Shown piece after piece: positions 8,247 to 17,837 of a DNA stretch of 64,000 nt. This DNA is from Serratia rhizosphaerae (GTDB lineage Bacteria; Pseudomonadota; Gammaproteobacteria; Enterobacterales; Enterobacteriaceae). The position numbers were made by a program, and so were the translations under genes. The DNA is taken from the NCBI RefSeq assembly GCF_009817885.1, contig NZ_CP041764.1, forward strand, positions 4,464,001-4,528,000, in the 5' to 3' direction. The notes under the pieces are model-generated. The model searched no databases. It saw only the letters and a program-made list of their open reading frames with translations, and was not told the DNA's origin. Numbering within the stretch: the stretch's first letter is position 1; every line of letters begins with the position of its first letter.

Positions 8247-9260
8247 ATGGCACTACCACTGACAGGCAAGCGCATTCTGATTGTTGAAGACGAACAGGTC
8301 TTCCGTTCGGTGCTTGTCGGCTACCTGACATCGTTGGGCGCGCAATCGCATGAAGCCAGTAATGGCTTACAGGCGCTGAGCGCCGTGGAGGATGTTCAGC
8401 CCGATCTGATCCTGTGCGATCTGGCAATGCCGGAAATGGGCGGGATTGAGTTTGTTGAGCATTTGCGTCTGCAGGGAGACAAGATCCCGATTCTGGTGAT
8501 TTCAGCCACCGATAAAATGGCGGATATTGCTAAAGTGCTGCGTCTGGGCGTGCAGGATGTACTGCTGAAGCCGTTAACCGATCTTAACCGTCTGCGCGAA
8601 GCGGCGCTGGCCTGCCTGTATCCCAATATGTTCACCTCGCCGGCGTTAGAGGAGGCCGACCTGCTGCAGGACTGGGATGCGCTGAGCAAGAATCCTTCCG
8701 AGGCCGCCAGCCTGCTGAAGCAACTGCAGCCGCCGGTGCAACAGACGATCGCCCACTGCCGTATCAATTATCGCCAGCTGACCACGGGAGAAAACCCCGG
8801 CCTGGTATTGGATATCGCAGCACTGTCAGAGAATGATTTGGCGTTTTATTGTCTGGATGTTACGCGCGCTGGCGATAATGGCGTGCTGGCTGCGTTATTA
8901 TTGCGCGCTTTATTTAATGGCTTGTTACAAGATCATTTAGCTAATCAGCGCCACCGCCTGCCGCAAATGTCAACATTGTTAAAACAAGTTAATCAATTAT
9001 TGCGTCAGGGGAAATTGGACGGACAATTTCCCCTGCTGCTTGGTTACTATCATGCCGAATATAAAAACCTGATTCTGGTTTCTGCCGGTCTGCACGCTAA
9101 TATCAATACCGGCGATAACCAGATTCAGCTGAGCAACGGCGTACCGCTGGGCACGCTGGGGGCGGCTTACATGAACCAGATCAGCCAGCGCTGCGCGGCC
9201 TGGCAGTGTCAGGTTTGGGGGGCGGGCGGGCGCCTGCGCCTGATGCTCAGCGCGGAATAA
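8247..9260 (+). CDS. rssB: two-component regulator RssB, sigma-S proteolysis adaptor
   Basis: 337 residues, the same length as in E. coli. The receiver domain has the acidic pair at 15-16, phosphoacceptor Asp58 and Lys108 in LLKP. The C-terminal half is the degenerate PP2C-like domain (LVLDIAALSENDLAFYCLDV is nearly invariant with E. coli). RssB delivers RpoS to ClpXP. The start is the Met of MALPLTGK, with a GGAAGAGG ribosome site; 17 upstream in-frame codons are rejected. The domain boundaries and spacing imply a fully functional adaptor. Confidence 0.95.
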   Translation: MALPLTGKRILIVEDEQVFRSVLVGYLTSLGAQSHEASNGLQALSAVEDVQPDLILCDLAMPEMGGIEFVEHLRLQGDKIPILVISATDKMADIAKVLRLGVQDVLLKPLTDLNRLREAALACLYPNMFTSPALEEADLLQDWDALSKNPSEAASLLKQLQPPVQQTIAHCRINYRQLTTGENPGLVLDIAALSENDLAFYCLDVTRAGDNGVLAALLLRALFNGLLQDHLANQRHRLPQMSTLLKQVNQLLRQGKLDGQFPLLLGYYHAEYKNLILVSAGLHANINTGDNQIQLSNGVPLGTLGAAYMNQISQRCAAWQCQVWGAGGRLRLMLSAE

Positions 9261-9396
9261 ATACGCGGCAATCTCCGTATATTTGATAGGATCTACCACG
9301 CTATTAAGGGTGAATAATCATCGTAAACCCGAGACTTGGGTAATTGTCCTAATTTCTCCCGATTTCAATTCGGGGTAATGCTCGCTGCTATTTAGC

Positions 9397-9405
9397 TGGT
9401 ATACT
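9397..9405 (+). promoter_or_regulatory. extended -10 promoter element of galU
   Basis: TGGTATACT (9397-9405) is an extended -10 element about 60 bp before the galU start. No good -35 hexamer is visible, as expected for an extended -10 promoter. Transcription from here would leave a leader of about 55 nt. Confidence 0.55.
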
Positions 9406-9465
9406 CCGAGAGTTTTGTATAACGGATAAAAGCTCATAAATTGAGCGTAGTTTAAGAGAGGAATA

Positions 9466-10383
9466 ATGTCTGCTTTAAATCGGAAAGTCAGAAAAGCAGT
9501 GATCCCGGTGGCCGGATTAGGCACACGGATGTTACCGGCAACAAAAGCGATACCGAAAGAGATGCTGCCGCTGGTGGATAAACCACTGATTCAATACGTT
9601 GTTAATGAATGTATTGCCGCAGGGATCAACGAAATCGTTCTGGTGACGCACTCCTCTAAAAATTCTATCGAAAACCATTTTGATACCAGCTTTGAACTGG
9701 AAGCCATGCTGGAAAAGCGCGTGAAGCGTCAGCTGCTGGATGAAGTTCAGTCCATTTGTCCGCCGGGCGTAACGGTGATGCAGGTGCGCCAGGGGGTGGC
9801 CAAAGGTTTGGGGCACGCGATAATGTGCGCCTATCCATTAGTCGGCGATGAGCCGGTCGCGGTGGTGTTACCGGATGTCATTCTGGATGAATACAGCGCG
9901 GATCTGAGCAAAGACAACCTGCATGACATGCTGACGCGTTTTGAACAGAGTGGCACCAGCCAGATTATGGTTGAACCGGTGCCGCAGGAAAGCGTCGGCA
10001 ACTACGGCGTTGCCGATTGCAAAGGCTATGACCTGCAACCGGGCGAAAGCGCGCCGATGGTCAGCGTGGTGGAAAAACCGTTGCCGGCGCAGGCGCCGTC
10101 TAACCTGGCGATCGTTGGTCGTTATGTGCTGTCTGCCGATATCTGGGCGCTGCTGGCACAAACTCCGCCGGGAGCCGGTGATGAAATCCAGCTGACCGAT
10201 GCTATCGATATGCTGATGCGTAAAGAGCCGGTTGAGGCTTACCACCTGAAGGGCAAAAGCCACGATTGTGGTAACAAACTGGGCTATATGCAGGCGTTTG
10301 TCGAATACGGATTGCGTCATGCCAGCCTGGGCAAAGAGTTTTCCCAGTGGCTGCAGCAGTTTGCCGCCGCTGAAAAGATCTGA
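9466..10383 (+). CDS. galU: UTP-glucose-1-phosphate uridylyltransferase
   Basis: 305 residues. It makes UDP-glucose from UTP and glucose 1-phosphate, the precursor for LPS core, trehalose, periplasmic glucans and UDP-glucuronate. The nucleotidyltransferase signature is at 16-40: GLGTRMLPATK, then KEMLPLVDKP. A good ribosome site (AGAGAGGAATA) precedes ATG. It is the first gene of a likely three-gene unit with ugd and uge, so UDP-glucose production and its conversion to uronic acids are grouped. In E. coli K-12 galU is followed directly by hns and ugd lies elsewhere. Confidence 0.97.
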   Translation: MSALNRKVRKAVIPVAGLGTRMLPATKAIPKEMLPLVDKPLIQYVVNECIAAGINEIVLVTHSSKNSIENHFDTSFELEAMLEKRVKRQLLDEVQSICPPGVTVMQVRQGVAKGLGHAIMCAYPLVGDEPVAVVLPDVILDEYSADLSKDNLHDMLTRFEQSGTSQIMVEPVPQESVGNYGVADCKGYDLQPGESAPMVSVVEKPLPAQAPSNLAIVGRYVLSADIWALLAQTPPGAGDEIQLTDAIDMLMRKEPVEAYHLKGKSHDCGNKLGYMQAFVEYGLRHASLGKEFSQWLQQFAAAEKI

Positions 10384-10421
10384 TCCATTTTCCGTCTTAA
10401 TTTGAAAAACTAGGATTTCCC

Positions 10422-11765
10422 ATGAAAGTAACCGTTTTTGGTATTGGCTACGTAGGCTTGGTACAGGCTGCGGTGCTGGCTGAGGTTGGTCATGACGTGA
10501 TGTGTATTGACGTTGATGAGCGCAAGGTCGAAAACTTGAAGAAAGGGAACATCCCTATTTTTGAACCGGGCCTGACCCCGCTGGTGCAGCAGAACTATGA
10601 GGCGGGCCGCCTGCACTTTACTACCGACGCCAAGGCTGGTATCGAACACGGCATCATCCAGTTTATCGCCGTCGGTACGCCGCCGGATGAAGACGGCTCT
10701 GCCGACCTGAAATATGTGACTGCGGTAGCCCGTACCATTGCAGAAAACATGGCCGATCATAAAGTGGTGATCGACAAGTCTACCGTGCCGGTCGGCACCG
10801 CGGATAAAGTACGCCAGGTGATGACCGAAACGTTGGAAAAACGCGGTAGCACGCTGACCTTCGACGTGGTTTCCAACCCTGAATTCCTGAAGGAAGGGGC
10901 GGCGGTTGCCGACTGCATGCGTCCTGAGCGTATTGTCATCGGTACGGATAACAAAGATGTTATCGAGCCGATTCGCGAACTGTATGAGCCGTTCAACCGT
11001 AATCATGACCGTATGATTATGATGGATATCCGTAGCGCCGAGCTGACCAAATATGCGGCTAACTGCATGCTGGCGACCAAAATCAGCTTTATGAATGAAA
11101 TCTCCAACCTGGCAGAACTGCTGGGGGCGGATATTGAGAAAGTACGTCAGGGCATCGGCTCCGACTCGCGCATTGGCTACCACTTTATCTATCCGGGCTG
11201 CGGCTACGGCGGCTCTTGTTTCCCGAAAGACGTGCAGGCGCTGATCCGTACGTCTGAAAACATTGGCTACCAGCCAAAACTGCTGCAGGCGGTGGAGCAG
11301 GTGAACTACCAGCAGAAGAGCAAGCTGGTGCAGTTTATCAAACACTACTTTGGTGAAGACCTGCGTGGCAAAACCTTTGCGCTGTGGGGCCTGGCATTCA
11401 AACCAAACACCGACGACATGCGTGAAGCCTCCAGCCGCGTGCTGATGGAAGCGCTGTGGGCCGCTGGCGCCTGCGTACAGGCTTACGACCCTGAAGCGAT
11501 GAACGAAACGCAGCGCATCTATGGCGACCGTGACGATCTGAAACTGATGGGCACCAAAGAAGCTGCGCTGAAAGGTGCCGATGCGCTGGTGATTTGCACC
11601 GAATGGCAGAATTTCCGCGCGCCGGACTTTGACGCGATTAAAGGCGCGCTGAAGCAGCCGGTTATCTTCGACGGGCGTAACCTGTATGATCCGGAACGTT
11701 TGCAAAACCGCGGCTTCACGTATTATGCGATTGGCCGCGGCGCATCGGTGCAGCCGGTCATTTAA
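10422..11765 (+). CDS. ugd: UDP-glucose 6-dehydrogenase
   Basis: 447 residues. It performs two NAD-dependent oxidations of UDP-glucose to UDP-glucuronate. The Rossmann motif GIGYVG is at 7-12 and the catalytic Cys266 sits in GYGGSCFPKD. The length is typical of the longer type of enzyme, unlike the 388-residue E. coli K-12 Ugd. The product feeds 4-amino-arabinose modification of lipid A, which gives polymyxin resistance, and capsule or exopolysaccharide. The start is 38 bp after galU and has an AGGAT ribosome site; uge begins 9 bp after its stop. Confidence 0.96.
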   Translation: MKVTVFGIGYVGLVQAAVLAEVGHDVMCIDVDERKVENLKKGNIPIFEPGLTPLVQQNYEAGRLHFTTDAKAGIEHGIIQFIAVGTPPDEDGSADLKYVTAVARTIAENMADHKVVIDKSTVPVGTADKVRQVMTETLEKRGSTLTFDVVSNPEFLKEGAAVADCMRPERIVIGTDNKDVIEPIRELYEPFNRNHDRMIMMDIRSAELTKYAANCMLATKISFMNEISNLAELLGADIEKVRQGIGSDSRIGYHFIYPGCGYGGSCFPKDVQALIRTSENIGYQPKLLQAVEQVNYQQKSKLVQFIKHYFGEDLRGKTFALWGLAFKPNTDDMREASSRVLMEALWAAGACVQAYDPEAMNETQRIYGDRDDLKLMGTKEAALKGADALVICTEWQNFRAPDFDAIKGALKQPVIFDGRNLYDPERLQNRGFTYYAIGRGASVQPVI

Positions 11766-11774
11766 GAGGTGAGT

Positions 11775-12785
11775 ATGAAATTTTTGGTTACAGGCGCCGC
11801 CGGGTTTATTGGCTATCACGTTGCCGAGCGTTTGTTGACCGCAGGGCACCAGGTTGTCGGTATCGACAACCTGAATGACTATTATGACGTTAGCCTGAAA
11901 GTCGCGCGCCTTGACCTTTTGGCCGGGAAACCGGCCTTTCAGTTTATTAAGCTGGATCTGGCGGACCGTGAAGGGATCGCAGCATTGTTTGCCGAACACC
12001 AATTCCAGCGGGTGATTCACCTTGGCGCCCAGGCCGGGGTGCGTTATTCGTTGGATAACCCAATGGCCTATGCCGACTCTAACCTGATCGGTCATTTAAA
12101 CGTGTTGGAAGGGTGTCGGCATAATAAGGTTGAGCATCTGCTTTACGCGTCTTCCAGTTCGGTTTATGGCCTCAATCGTAAGCTGCCGTTCTCAACGGAG
12201 GATTCTGTCGATCATCCGGTTTCTTTGTACGCAGCGACGAAAAAAGCCAATGAGCTGATGTCACACAGCTATTCGCATCTATATGGTATACCCACTACCG
12301 GCCTGCGTTTCTTTACCGTCTATGGTCCGTGGGGGCGTCCTGATATGGCGCTGTTCAAGTTTACCAAGGCAATATTGGCCGGCGAGAGTATTGATGTATA
12401 TAACCATGGTGAGATGCACCGTGATTTTACCTACATAGATGATATTGCCGAAGCCATTGTCCGTTTGCAGGATATCATTCCGCAACCGAATGCCGGGTGG
12501 AGCGTTGAGCAGGGGTCTCCGGCCACCAGTTCTGCACCATACCATGTATATAATATCGGCAACAGCTCACCGGTTAAGCTGATGGAATATATCAGCGCGC
12601 TGGAAAATGCGTTGGGCGTGACGGCGCATAAAAATATGCTGCCGATGCAGCCTGGTGACGTACTGGACACCAGTGCGGACACCAAGGACTTGTATAGCAC
12701 GGTTGGCTTTAAGCCGGCGACCAGCGTGGATGACGGGGTGAAACGTTTTGTCGATTGGTACAAGGCGTTTTATCACGAGCAGTAA
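11775..12785 (+). CDS. uge: UDP-glucuronate 4-epimerase
   Basis: 336-residue extended SDR enzyme. The NAD-binding GAAGFIG is at 7-13 and the catalytic pair is Tyr152 and Lys156 (YAATK), with serines around 126-129. It closely resembles enzymes that interconvert UDP-glucuronate and UDP-galacturonate (Uge/GlaKP type), and its position behind ugd fits. The product is used for LPS core or capsule galacturonate. I chose ATG at 11775, with AAGAGGTG just upstream, rather than the GTG at 11769. The specificity is inferred; a galactose-type epimerase is unlikely. Confidence 0.85.
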   Translation: MKFLVTGAAGFIGYHVAERLLTAGHQVVGIDNLNDYYDVSLKVARLDLLAGKPAFQFIKLDLADREGIAALFAEHQFQRVIHLGAQAGVRYSLDNPMAYADSNLIGHLNVLEGCRHNKVEHLLYASSSSVYGLNRKLPFSTEDSVDHPVSLYAATKKANELMSHSYSHLYGIPTTGLRFFTVYGPWGRPDMALFKFTKAILAGESIDVYNHGEMHRDFTYIDDIAEAIVRLQDIIPQPNAGWSVEQGSPATSSAPYHVYNIGNSSPVKLMEYISALENALGVTAHKNMLPMQPGDVLDTSADTKDLYSTVGFKPATSVDDGVKRFVDWYKAFYHEQ

Positions 12786-12807
12786 ACGAACAGCTTACTG
12801 GAAAATT

Positions 12808-12829
12808 AAAGGGGCTACGGCCCCTTTTT
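12808..12829 (+). terminator. rho-independent terminator of galU-ugd-uge
   Basis: AAAGGGGC, a short TAC loop region and GCCCCTTTTT form a compact hairpin with T run 23 bp after the uge stop. Confidence 0.85.
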
Positions 12830-12910
12830 CTATTTCAGTCTACCGCATCATCGGATATGCCTGTCTCATTTTATATCATGAAATGCGATATTGGAGAGCA
12901 GGTAGACAGC

Positions 12911-12936
12911 AAAAAGGCTCCCGCAGGAGCCTTTTT
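12911..12936 (-). terminator. rho-independent terminator of hns
   Basis: AAAAAGGCTCCTGCGGGAGCCTTTTT-type hairpin, read on the minus strand, 20 bp beyond the hns stop. The A/T flanks make it bidirectional, so it also backs up the uge terminator. Confidence 0.9.
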
Positions 12937-12956
12937 AGTGCGATTAAGCAGCGCGA

Positions 12957-13361
12957 TTACAGCAGGAAATCTTCCAGAGATTTACCTTGCTCTTCGATAG
13001 CTTTCTTAATCACGGCTGGAGTACGGCCCTGGCCAGTCCAGGTTTTGGTTTCGCCGTTTTCGTCTTTATATTGGTATTTAGCTGGACGTGCGGCACGTTT
13101 TGCTTTACCAGCGGATTTAGCGGCCATGGTCTGCAGCAGTTCGTTAGGGTCAATACCGTCTGCAATCAGCATTTCGCGGTATTGCTGCAGTTTACGGGTA
13201 CGCTCTTCGATTTCTGCTTGAGCCTGGCTGTCTTCTTCGCGACGTTCGTTCACAACAACTTCCAGTTTCTCAAGCATCTCTTCCAGAGTGTCCAGGCTGC
13301 ATTCTCTGGCTTGCGCGCGCAGAGTACGGATGTTGTTCAAAATCTTTAAGGCTTCGCTCAT
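12957..13361 (-). CDS. hns: nucleoid-associated protein H-NS
   Basis: 134 residues. The N-terminal part (1-80) is helical and mediates dimerisation and filament formation. The basic C-terminal domain (about 91-134) contains the AT-hook-like TWTGQGRTP loop, with Gln111-Gly112-Arg113 that reads the DNA minor groove. H-NS silences AT-rich, often foreign, genes and represses its own promoter. The long upstream region to tdk contains AT-rich tracts consistent with autoregulation. Confidence 0.98.
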   Translation of the reverse strand: MSEALKILNNIRTLRAQARECSLDTLEEMLEKLEVVVNERREEDSQAQAEIEERTRKLQQYREMLIADGIDPNELLQTMAAKSAGKAKRAARPAKYQYKDENGETKTWTGQGRTPAVIKKAIEEQGKSLEDFLL

Positions 13362-14023
13362 TGTCCTAGTCTCAATTTATATTGGTGGGGGCGTCTGGAT
13401 AATAATAGAGTGCTCTTTTCTTTTCTGCAATAGCCAAATTGCGAAGAGTGCCCAAATATGCCATTTAAAAAACCATTACGCGGAACACTCCGGGTTATTA
13501 CACCGCTTTATGTTCGGTTTTAATGGTGGGGCTTTTAAGCCAATTTTTCAACAGCTATTGCTCATGTTTGTGAGGTGCGGGCTTTCATTACCGGGAAATA
13601 ATTGCATTTTATATCGATATTAGCCTCTGTATTGGTGAGTCAATATGCTCTGAAGGTATGTAAACAATGGGGGTATATGCGTAAAGATTTTGTCAGGAAG
13701 TGATGTTTGAGGGTGACTAACTATAAATGGCAGTCCGTGGCCTGCGAGTAATTTATTTAGGTAACAATGACGGCCCGGGGCTATACGGCGTTACGTCCTA
13801 ACGTAATGGGCATCCCATATCTTTTATCTCAGGGCAAACCATTAGCATTAATTAATAGTGCACGGGGCTATCTGTCGGCGGTAAATAGCCTAAAGGAGAA
13901 CAGGGCCGCAGGGCGCTTTACGATACTCGGTTATCGGGACTGGGCGCGTCGCCAGCTTATGATACACTTGATTCTCAGAATCGATGTCTGAATATTTCTT
14001 ATACCACCTGGAATTGCTGGCTC
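13362..14023. other. 660-bp AT-rich intergenic region between hns and tdk
   Basis: Divergent promoter region for hns and tdk. AT-rich blocks (13400-13460 and 13590-13720) could bind H-NS and Fis. I see no tRNA, no confident small RNA and no convincing gene. A 74-codon open frame at 13767-13991 lacks a ribosome site and family resemblance. Confidence 0.6.
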
Positions 14024-14608
14024 ATGGCTCAACTTTATTTTTATTACTCGGCAATGAACGCGGGGAAATCCACCGCGCTGTTGCAATCTTCATATAATTA
14101 TCAAGAACGTGGTATGCGTACGCTGGTGTTCACCGCAGAGATTGACCACCGCTTTGGCGTCGGTAAGGTCAGTTCGCGAATCGGCCTCTCATCGCAGGCG
14201 CAGCTGTATAATAATGACACCTCGCTGTTTGCCATGATTAATCAGGAGCATCTGCAGCAGACGGTGCACTGTGTGCTGGTGGATGAGAGCCAGTTCCTGA
14301 GCAAAGCGCAGGTCGAGCAATTGTGCGATGTGGTTGATCAGCTGGATATCCCGGTATTGTGTTATGGGCTGCGTACCGATTTTCTCGGTGAGTTGTTTAT
14401 CGGCAGCCAGTACCTGCTGGCATGGGCGGATAAGCTGGTGGAGTTGAAAACCATCTGCCACTGCGGCCGTAAGGCGAATATGGTGTTGCGGCTTGATGAG
14501 CACGGTAGAGCGATGCAGGCGGGCGCTCAGGTGGTGATTGGCGGTAATGAGAGCTATGTGTCGGTATGCCGCAAACATTACAAAGAGGCGATGCACGCAG
14601 AGGCGTAA
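14024..14608 (+). CDS. tdk: thymidine kinase
   Basis: 194 residues, type II thymidine kinase. The P-loop is at 12-17 (NAGKST), the Walker B-like DESQF is at 87-91, and the structural zinc ligands are Cys145, Cys147, Cys182 and His185. It phosphorylates thymidine and deoxyuridine in the salvage pathway. It is monocistronic, with its own terminator shared with adhE. The order hns-tdk-adhE is the E. coli order. Confidence 0.96.
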   Translation: MAQLYFYYSAMNAGKSTALLQSSYNYQERGMRTLVFTAEIDHRFGVGKVSSRIGLSSQAQLYNNDTSLFAMINQEHLQQTVHCVLVDESQFLSKAQVEQLCDVVDQLDIPVLCYGLRTDFLGELFIGSQYLLAWADKLVELKTICHCGRKANMVLRLDEHGRAMQAGAQVVIGGNESYVSVCRKHYKEAMHAEA

Positions 14609-14628
14609 TCTGCGGCGTGATATCGCAT

Positions 14629-14655
14629 AAAAAACCCGCCTGACGGCGGGTTTTT
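14629..14655. terminator. bidirectional terminator between tdk and adhE
   Basis: AAAAAACCCGCC, a short TGAC loop and GGCGGGTTTTT make an 8-bp GC-rich stem with A and T tracts on both sides, placed between the convergent tdk and adhE stops. Confidence 0.9.
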
Positions 14656-14673
14656 GCGTTTAGCAACGGAAGA

Positions 14674-17340
14674 TTACTGCTTGGCTTTCTTCTCCGCCTT
14701 GGCGGCGGCCGGCGCTTTAACGGCTTCTTCAGCTTCGCTGAATTCACGGCCGTAGAAGGTATCCAGCATGATTTGTTTCAGCTCGGCAATCAGCGGATAG
14801 CGCGGGTTGGCACCGGTGCACTGGTCGTCAAATGCGTCTTCAGACAGCTTATCGACTTTTGCCAGGAAATCGGCTTCCTGTACGCCCGCTTCGCGAATGG
14901 AGGCAGGGATGCCCAATTCGGTCTTCAGCGCGTCCAGCCATGCCAGCAGCTTCTCAATTTTCTGTGCGGTACGGTCGCCCGGTGCGCTCAGGCCCAGGTG
15001 ATCGGCGATTTCAGCGTAACGACGGCGCGCCTGCGGACGGTCATACTGACTGAAGGCCGTCTGCTTGGTCGGGTTGTCATTGGCGTTATAGCGAATCACG
15101 TTACTGATCAGCATCGCGTTGGCCAAGCCGTGCGGGATATGGAACTCGGACCCCAATTTGTGGGCCATGGAGTGACACACGCCGAGGAAGGCGTTGGCGA
15201 AGGCGATGCCGGCGATGGTCGCCGCATTATGTACACGTTCACGCGCTACCGGGTTTTTCGCCCCTTCTTTATAGCTGACCGGCAGATACTCTTTCAGCAG
15301 TTTCAGCGCCTGCAGCGCCTGGCCGTCGGAGTATTCGTTCGCCAGTACTGACACATAGGCTTCCAGCGCGTGGGTTACCGCGTCCAGGCCGCCGAAGGCG
15401 CACAGCGATTTCGGCATGTTCATCACCAGGTTGGCGTCGACAATCGCCATATCCGGGGTCAGGGCATAGTCCGCCAGCGGGTATTTCTGGCCGGTTTCAT
15501 CATCGGTCACCACGGCAAACGGTGTAACTTCAGAGCCGGTGCCGGAGGTGGTGGTAACGGCGATCATCTTCGCCTTCACGCCCATTTTCGGGAACTTGTA
15601 GATACGTTTACGGATGTCCATAAAGCGCAGCGCCAGATCCTCGAAGTGGGTTTCCGGATGTTCGTACAGCACCCACATGATTTTGGCCGCATCCATCGGC
15701 GAACCGCCGCCTAGGGCGATAATCACGTCCGGTTTGAAAGCGTTCATCTGCGCGGCGCCTTTACGCACGATGCTCAGCGTGGGGTCGGCCTCCACTTCAA
15801 AGAACACTTCGGTTTCGATACCGTGGGACTTCAGCACGCTGGTGATTTGGTCAGCATAGCCGTTATTGAACAGATAGCCGTCGGTGACAATAAACGCGCG
15901 TTTCGCGCCATCGGTCGCCACTTCTTCCAGTGCGATAGGCAAAGAGCCGCGACGGAAGTAGATAGATTTCGGAAGTTTATGCCACAACATGTTTTCTGCT
16001 CGCTTCGCTACGGTTTTCTTGTTGATCAAGTGTTTTGGACCGACGTTTTCCGAGATGGAGTTGCCCCCCCATGAGCCGCAGCCCAGCGTCAGCGAAGGCG
16101 CCAGTTTAAAGTTGTACAGGTCGCCGATGCCCCCTTGCGAGGCCGGGGTGTTGATCAGGATTCGGGCGGTTTTCATCTTGTCGCCAAAGAAGGCGATGCG
16201 CTCCGCCTGATTGTCCTGGTCAGTGTACAGGCAGGAGGTATGGCCGATACCGCCCATCGCCACCAGTTTTTCCGCCTTGTCGACGGCATCGGCAAAGTCT
16301 TTGGCGCGGTACATCGCCAGCGTCGGCGAGAGTTTTTCATGGGCGAAGGGTTCGGATTCGTCCACCAACTTGACTTCACCGATCAACACCTTGGTGTTGG
16401 CCGGCACGCTGATGCCCGCCATTTCGGCGATCTTCGGCGCGGATTGGCCGACGATGGCGGCGTTAAGGCCACCGTTTTTCAATATAATATCCTGTACCGC
16501 TTTCAGCTCTTTGCCCTGCAGCAGGTAGCCGCCGTGCGAAGCGAAACGTTCGCGTACCGCGTTATACACCTCATCAACAACGATCACGGATTGCTCTGAG
16601 GCGCAGATCACGCCGCTGTCGAAGGTTTTCGACATCAGAATAGAGGCGACGACGCGTTTGATATCGGCGCTCTCATCGACCACCACCGGCGTATTGCCGG
16701 CGCCGACGCCGATGGCCGGTTTACCGGAGCTGTAGGCCGCTTTGACCATGCCCGGGCCGCCGGTGGCGAGAATCAGGTTGATATCCGGGTGGTGCATCAG
16801 TTGGTTGGACAGCTCGACGGAAGGCTGATCGATCCAGCCGATGATATCTTTAGGCGCGCCGGCGGCGATTGCCGCCTGCAGCACGATATCCGCAGCTTTA
16901 TTGGTGGCGTTTTTGGCCCTTGGGTGCGGGGAGAAGATAATGCCGTTACGGGTTTTCAGGCTGATCAGCGCCTTGAAAATGGCCGTAGAGGTCGGGTTGG
17001 TGGTGGGCACGATACCGCAGATAAGACCAATAGGTTCAGCGATGGTGATAGTTCCGAAGGTATCGTCTTCGGACAGCACGCCGCAGGTTTTTTCGTCTTT
17101 ATAAGCGTTGTAGATATACTCGGAGGCAAAGTGGTTTTTAATCACCTTGTCTTCAACGATACCCATACCGGACTCTTCAACGGCCATTTTAGCCAGGGGA
17201 ATACGTGCATCGGCAGCGGCGAGGGCAGCAGCACGGAAGATAGCGTCAACCTGTTCCTGGGTGAAGTTGGCATACTCGCGCTGGGCTTTTTTGACACGTG
17301 CAACAAGCTCGTTCAATTCAGCGATATTTGTTACAGCCAT
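14674..17340 (-). CDS. adhE: bifunctional acetaldehyde-CoA/alcohol dehydrogenase
   Basis: 888 residues. The N-terminal half is an aldehyde dehydrogenase that reduces acetyl-CoA to acetaldehyde, with catalytic Cys246 (VICASEQ). The C-terminal half is an iron-dependent alcohol dehydrogenase that reduces acetaldehyde to ethanol: it shows GGGSPMDAAK, HALEAYVS and the metal-binding HSMAHKLG and HIPHG stretches. The enzyme assembles into spirosomes and is the main ethanol route in mixed-acid fermentation. The tail is rich in Ala, Lys and Glu. The start has an AGGAGAG ribosome site just upstream. Confidence 0.98.
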   Translation of the reverse strand: MAVTNIAELNELVARVKKAQREYANFTQEQVDAIFRAAALAAADARIPLAKMAVEESGMGIVEDKVIKNHFASEYIYNAYKDEKTCGVLSEDDTFGTITIAEPIGLICGIVPTTNPTSTAIFKALISLKTRNGIIFSPHPRAKNATNKAADIVLQAAIAAGAPKDIIGWIDQPSVELSNQLMHHPDINLILATGGPGMVKAAYSSGKPAIGVGAGNTPVVVDESADIKRVVASILMSKTFDSGVICASEQSVIVVDEVYNAVRERFASHGGYLLQGKELKAVQDIILKNGGLNAAIVGQSAPKIAEMAGISVPANTKVLIGEVKLVDESEPFAHEKLSPTLAMYRAKDFADAVDKAEKLVAMGGIGHTSCLYTDQDNQAERIAFFGDKMKTARILINTPASQGGIGDLYNFKLAPSLTLGCGSWGGNSISENVGPKHLINKKTVAKRAENMLWHKLPKSIYFRRGSLPIALEEVATDGAKRAFIVTDGYLFNNGYADQITSVLKSHGIETEVFFEVEADPTLSIVRKGAAQMNAFKPDVIIALGGGSPMDAAKIMWVLYEHPETHFEDLALRFMDIRKRIYKFPKMGVKAKMIAVTTTSGTGSEVTPFAVVTDDETGQKYPLADYALTPDMAIVDANLVMNMPKSLCAFGGLDAVTHALEAYVSVLANEYSDGQALQALKLLKEYLPVSYKEGAKNPVARERVHNAATIAGIAFANAFLGVCHSMAHKLGSEFHIPHGLANAMLISNVIRYNANDNPTKQTAFSQYDRPQARRRYAEIADHLGLSAPGDRTAQKIEKLLAWLDALKTELGIPASIREAGVQEADFLAKVDKLSEDAFDDQCTGANPRYPLIAELKQIMLDTFYGREFSEAEEAVKAPAAAKAEKKAKQ

Positions 17341-17837
17341 AATGCTCTCCTGATAATGTTAAACTCTTTCAGTAAATAAGCCGTGTAAGCAGCAAGTATA
17401 GTCAGGTATCGGAACACCATGGAAAACGTCGGTTTTCTTTACTGGTCAGCTACCTATGATGCTGATTTGCTTAAAGAGCTTTGCTCAGGAATTTGATGTC
17501 GGTCAGGCAACGGCGGGAGCGGCACGCTGTCTGACTACGACTAAAAGCTTAACTACTCTTGGGTAGTGTTTTTATGATTTAAATCACAAAAAGTGCAAGC
17601 TGACACCTTTCAGCTTAGCGTTGTTGAGAAATTTCTTATTTATAGTGCGCCGACGCTTTTTTGAAACATAAAACTCACCAAAAAACACATGATGCTAACA
17701 TGTGATTAAGGAAATTCTTACAAATATCATTCGGACGAAAAATGCTGTCTCCGGCGGATGGATTAGCCGCACTATTTCCATTACATTAGCGCGCATGGGG
17801 CAGTGCGCTCTAATATAGCGATTAATGCGGAGTTCTT
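17341..17837. other. 500-bp regulatory region between adhE and ychE
   Basis: Divergent upstream region for adhE and ychE. In E. coli adhE expression is controlled over several hundred bp upstream by NADH balance, Cra, Fis and FNR/NarL; I could not place any of these sites with confidence. There is an inverted repeat CACATG-N7-CATGTG at 17686-17704. No gene is evident. Confidence 0.6.

Noticed and set aside
10410..12095. Open frame of 561 codons on the minus strand over ugd and uge
   Set aside because: It is antisense to well-identified genes, has no family resemblance and is explained by GC-rich third positions of the sense genes.
13767..13991. 74-codon open frame between hns and tdk
   Set aside because: No ribosome site and no recognisable protein family; it overlaps presumed promoter DNA.
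17686..17704. CACATG-N7-CATGTG considered as a CRP or FNR site for adhE
   Set aside because: It matches neither consensus (TGTGA-N6-TCACA or TTGAT-N4-ATCAA).
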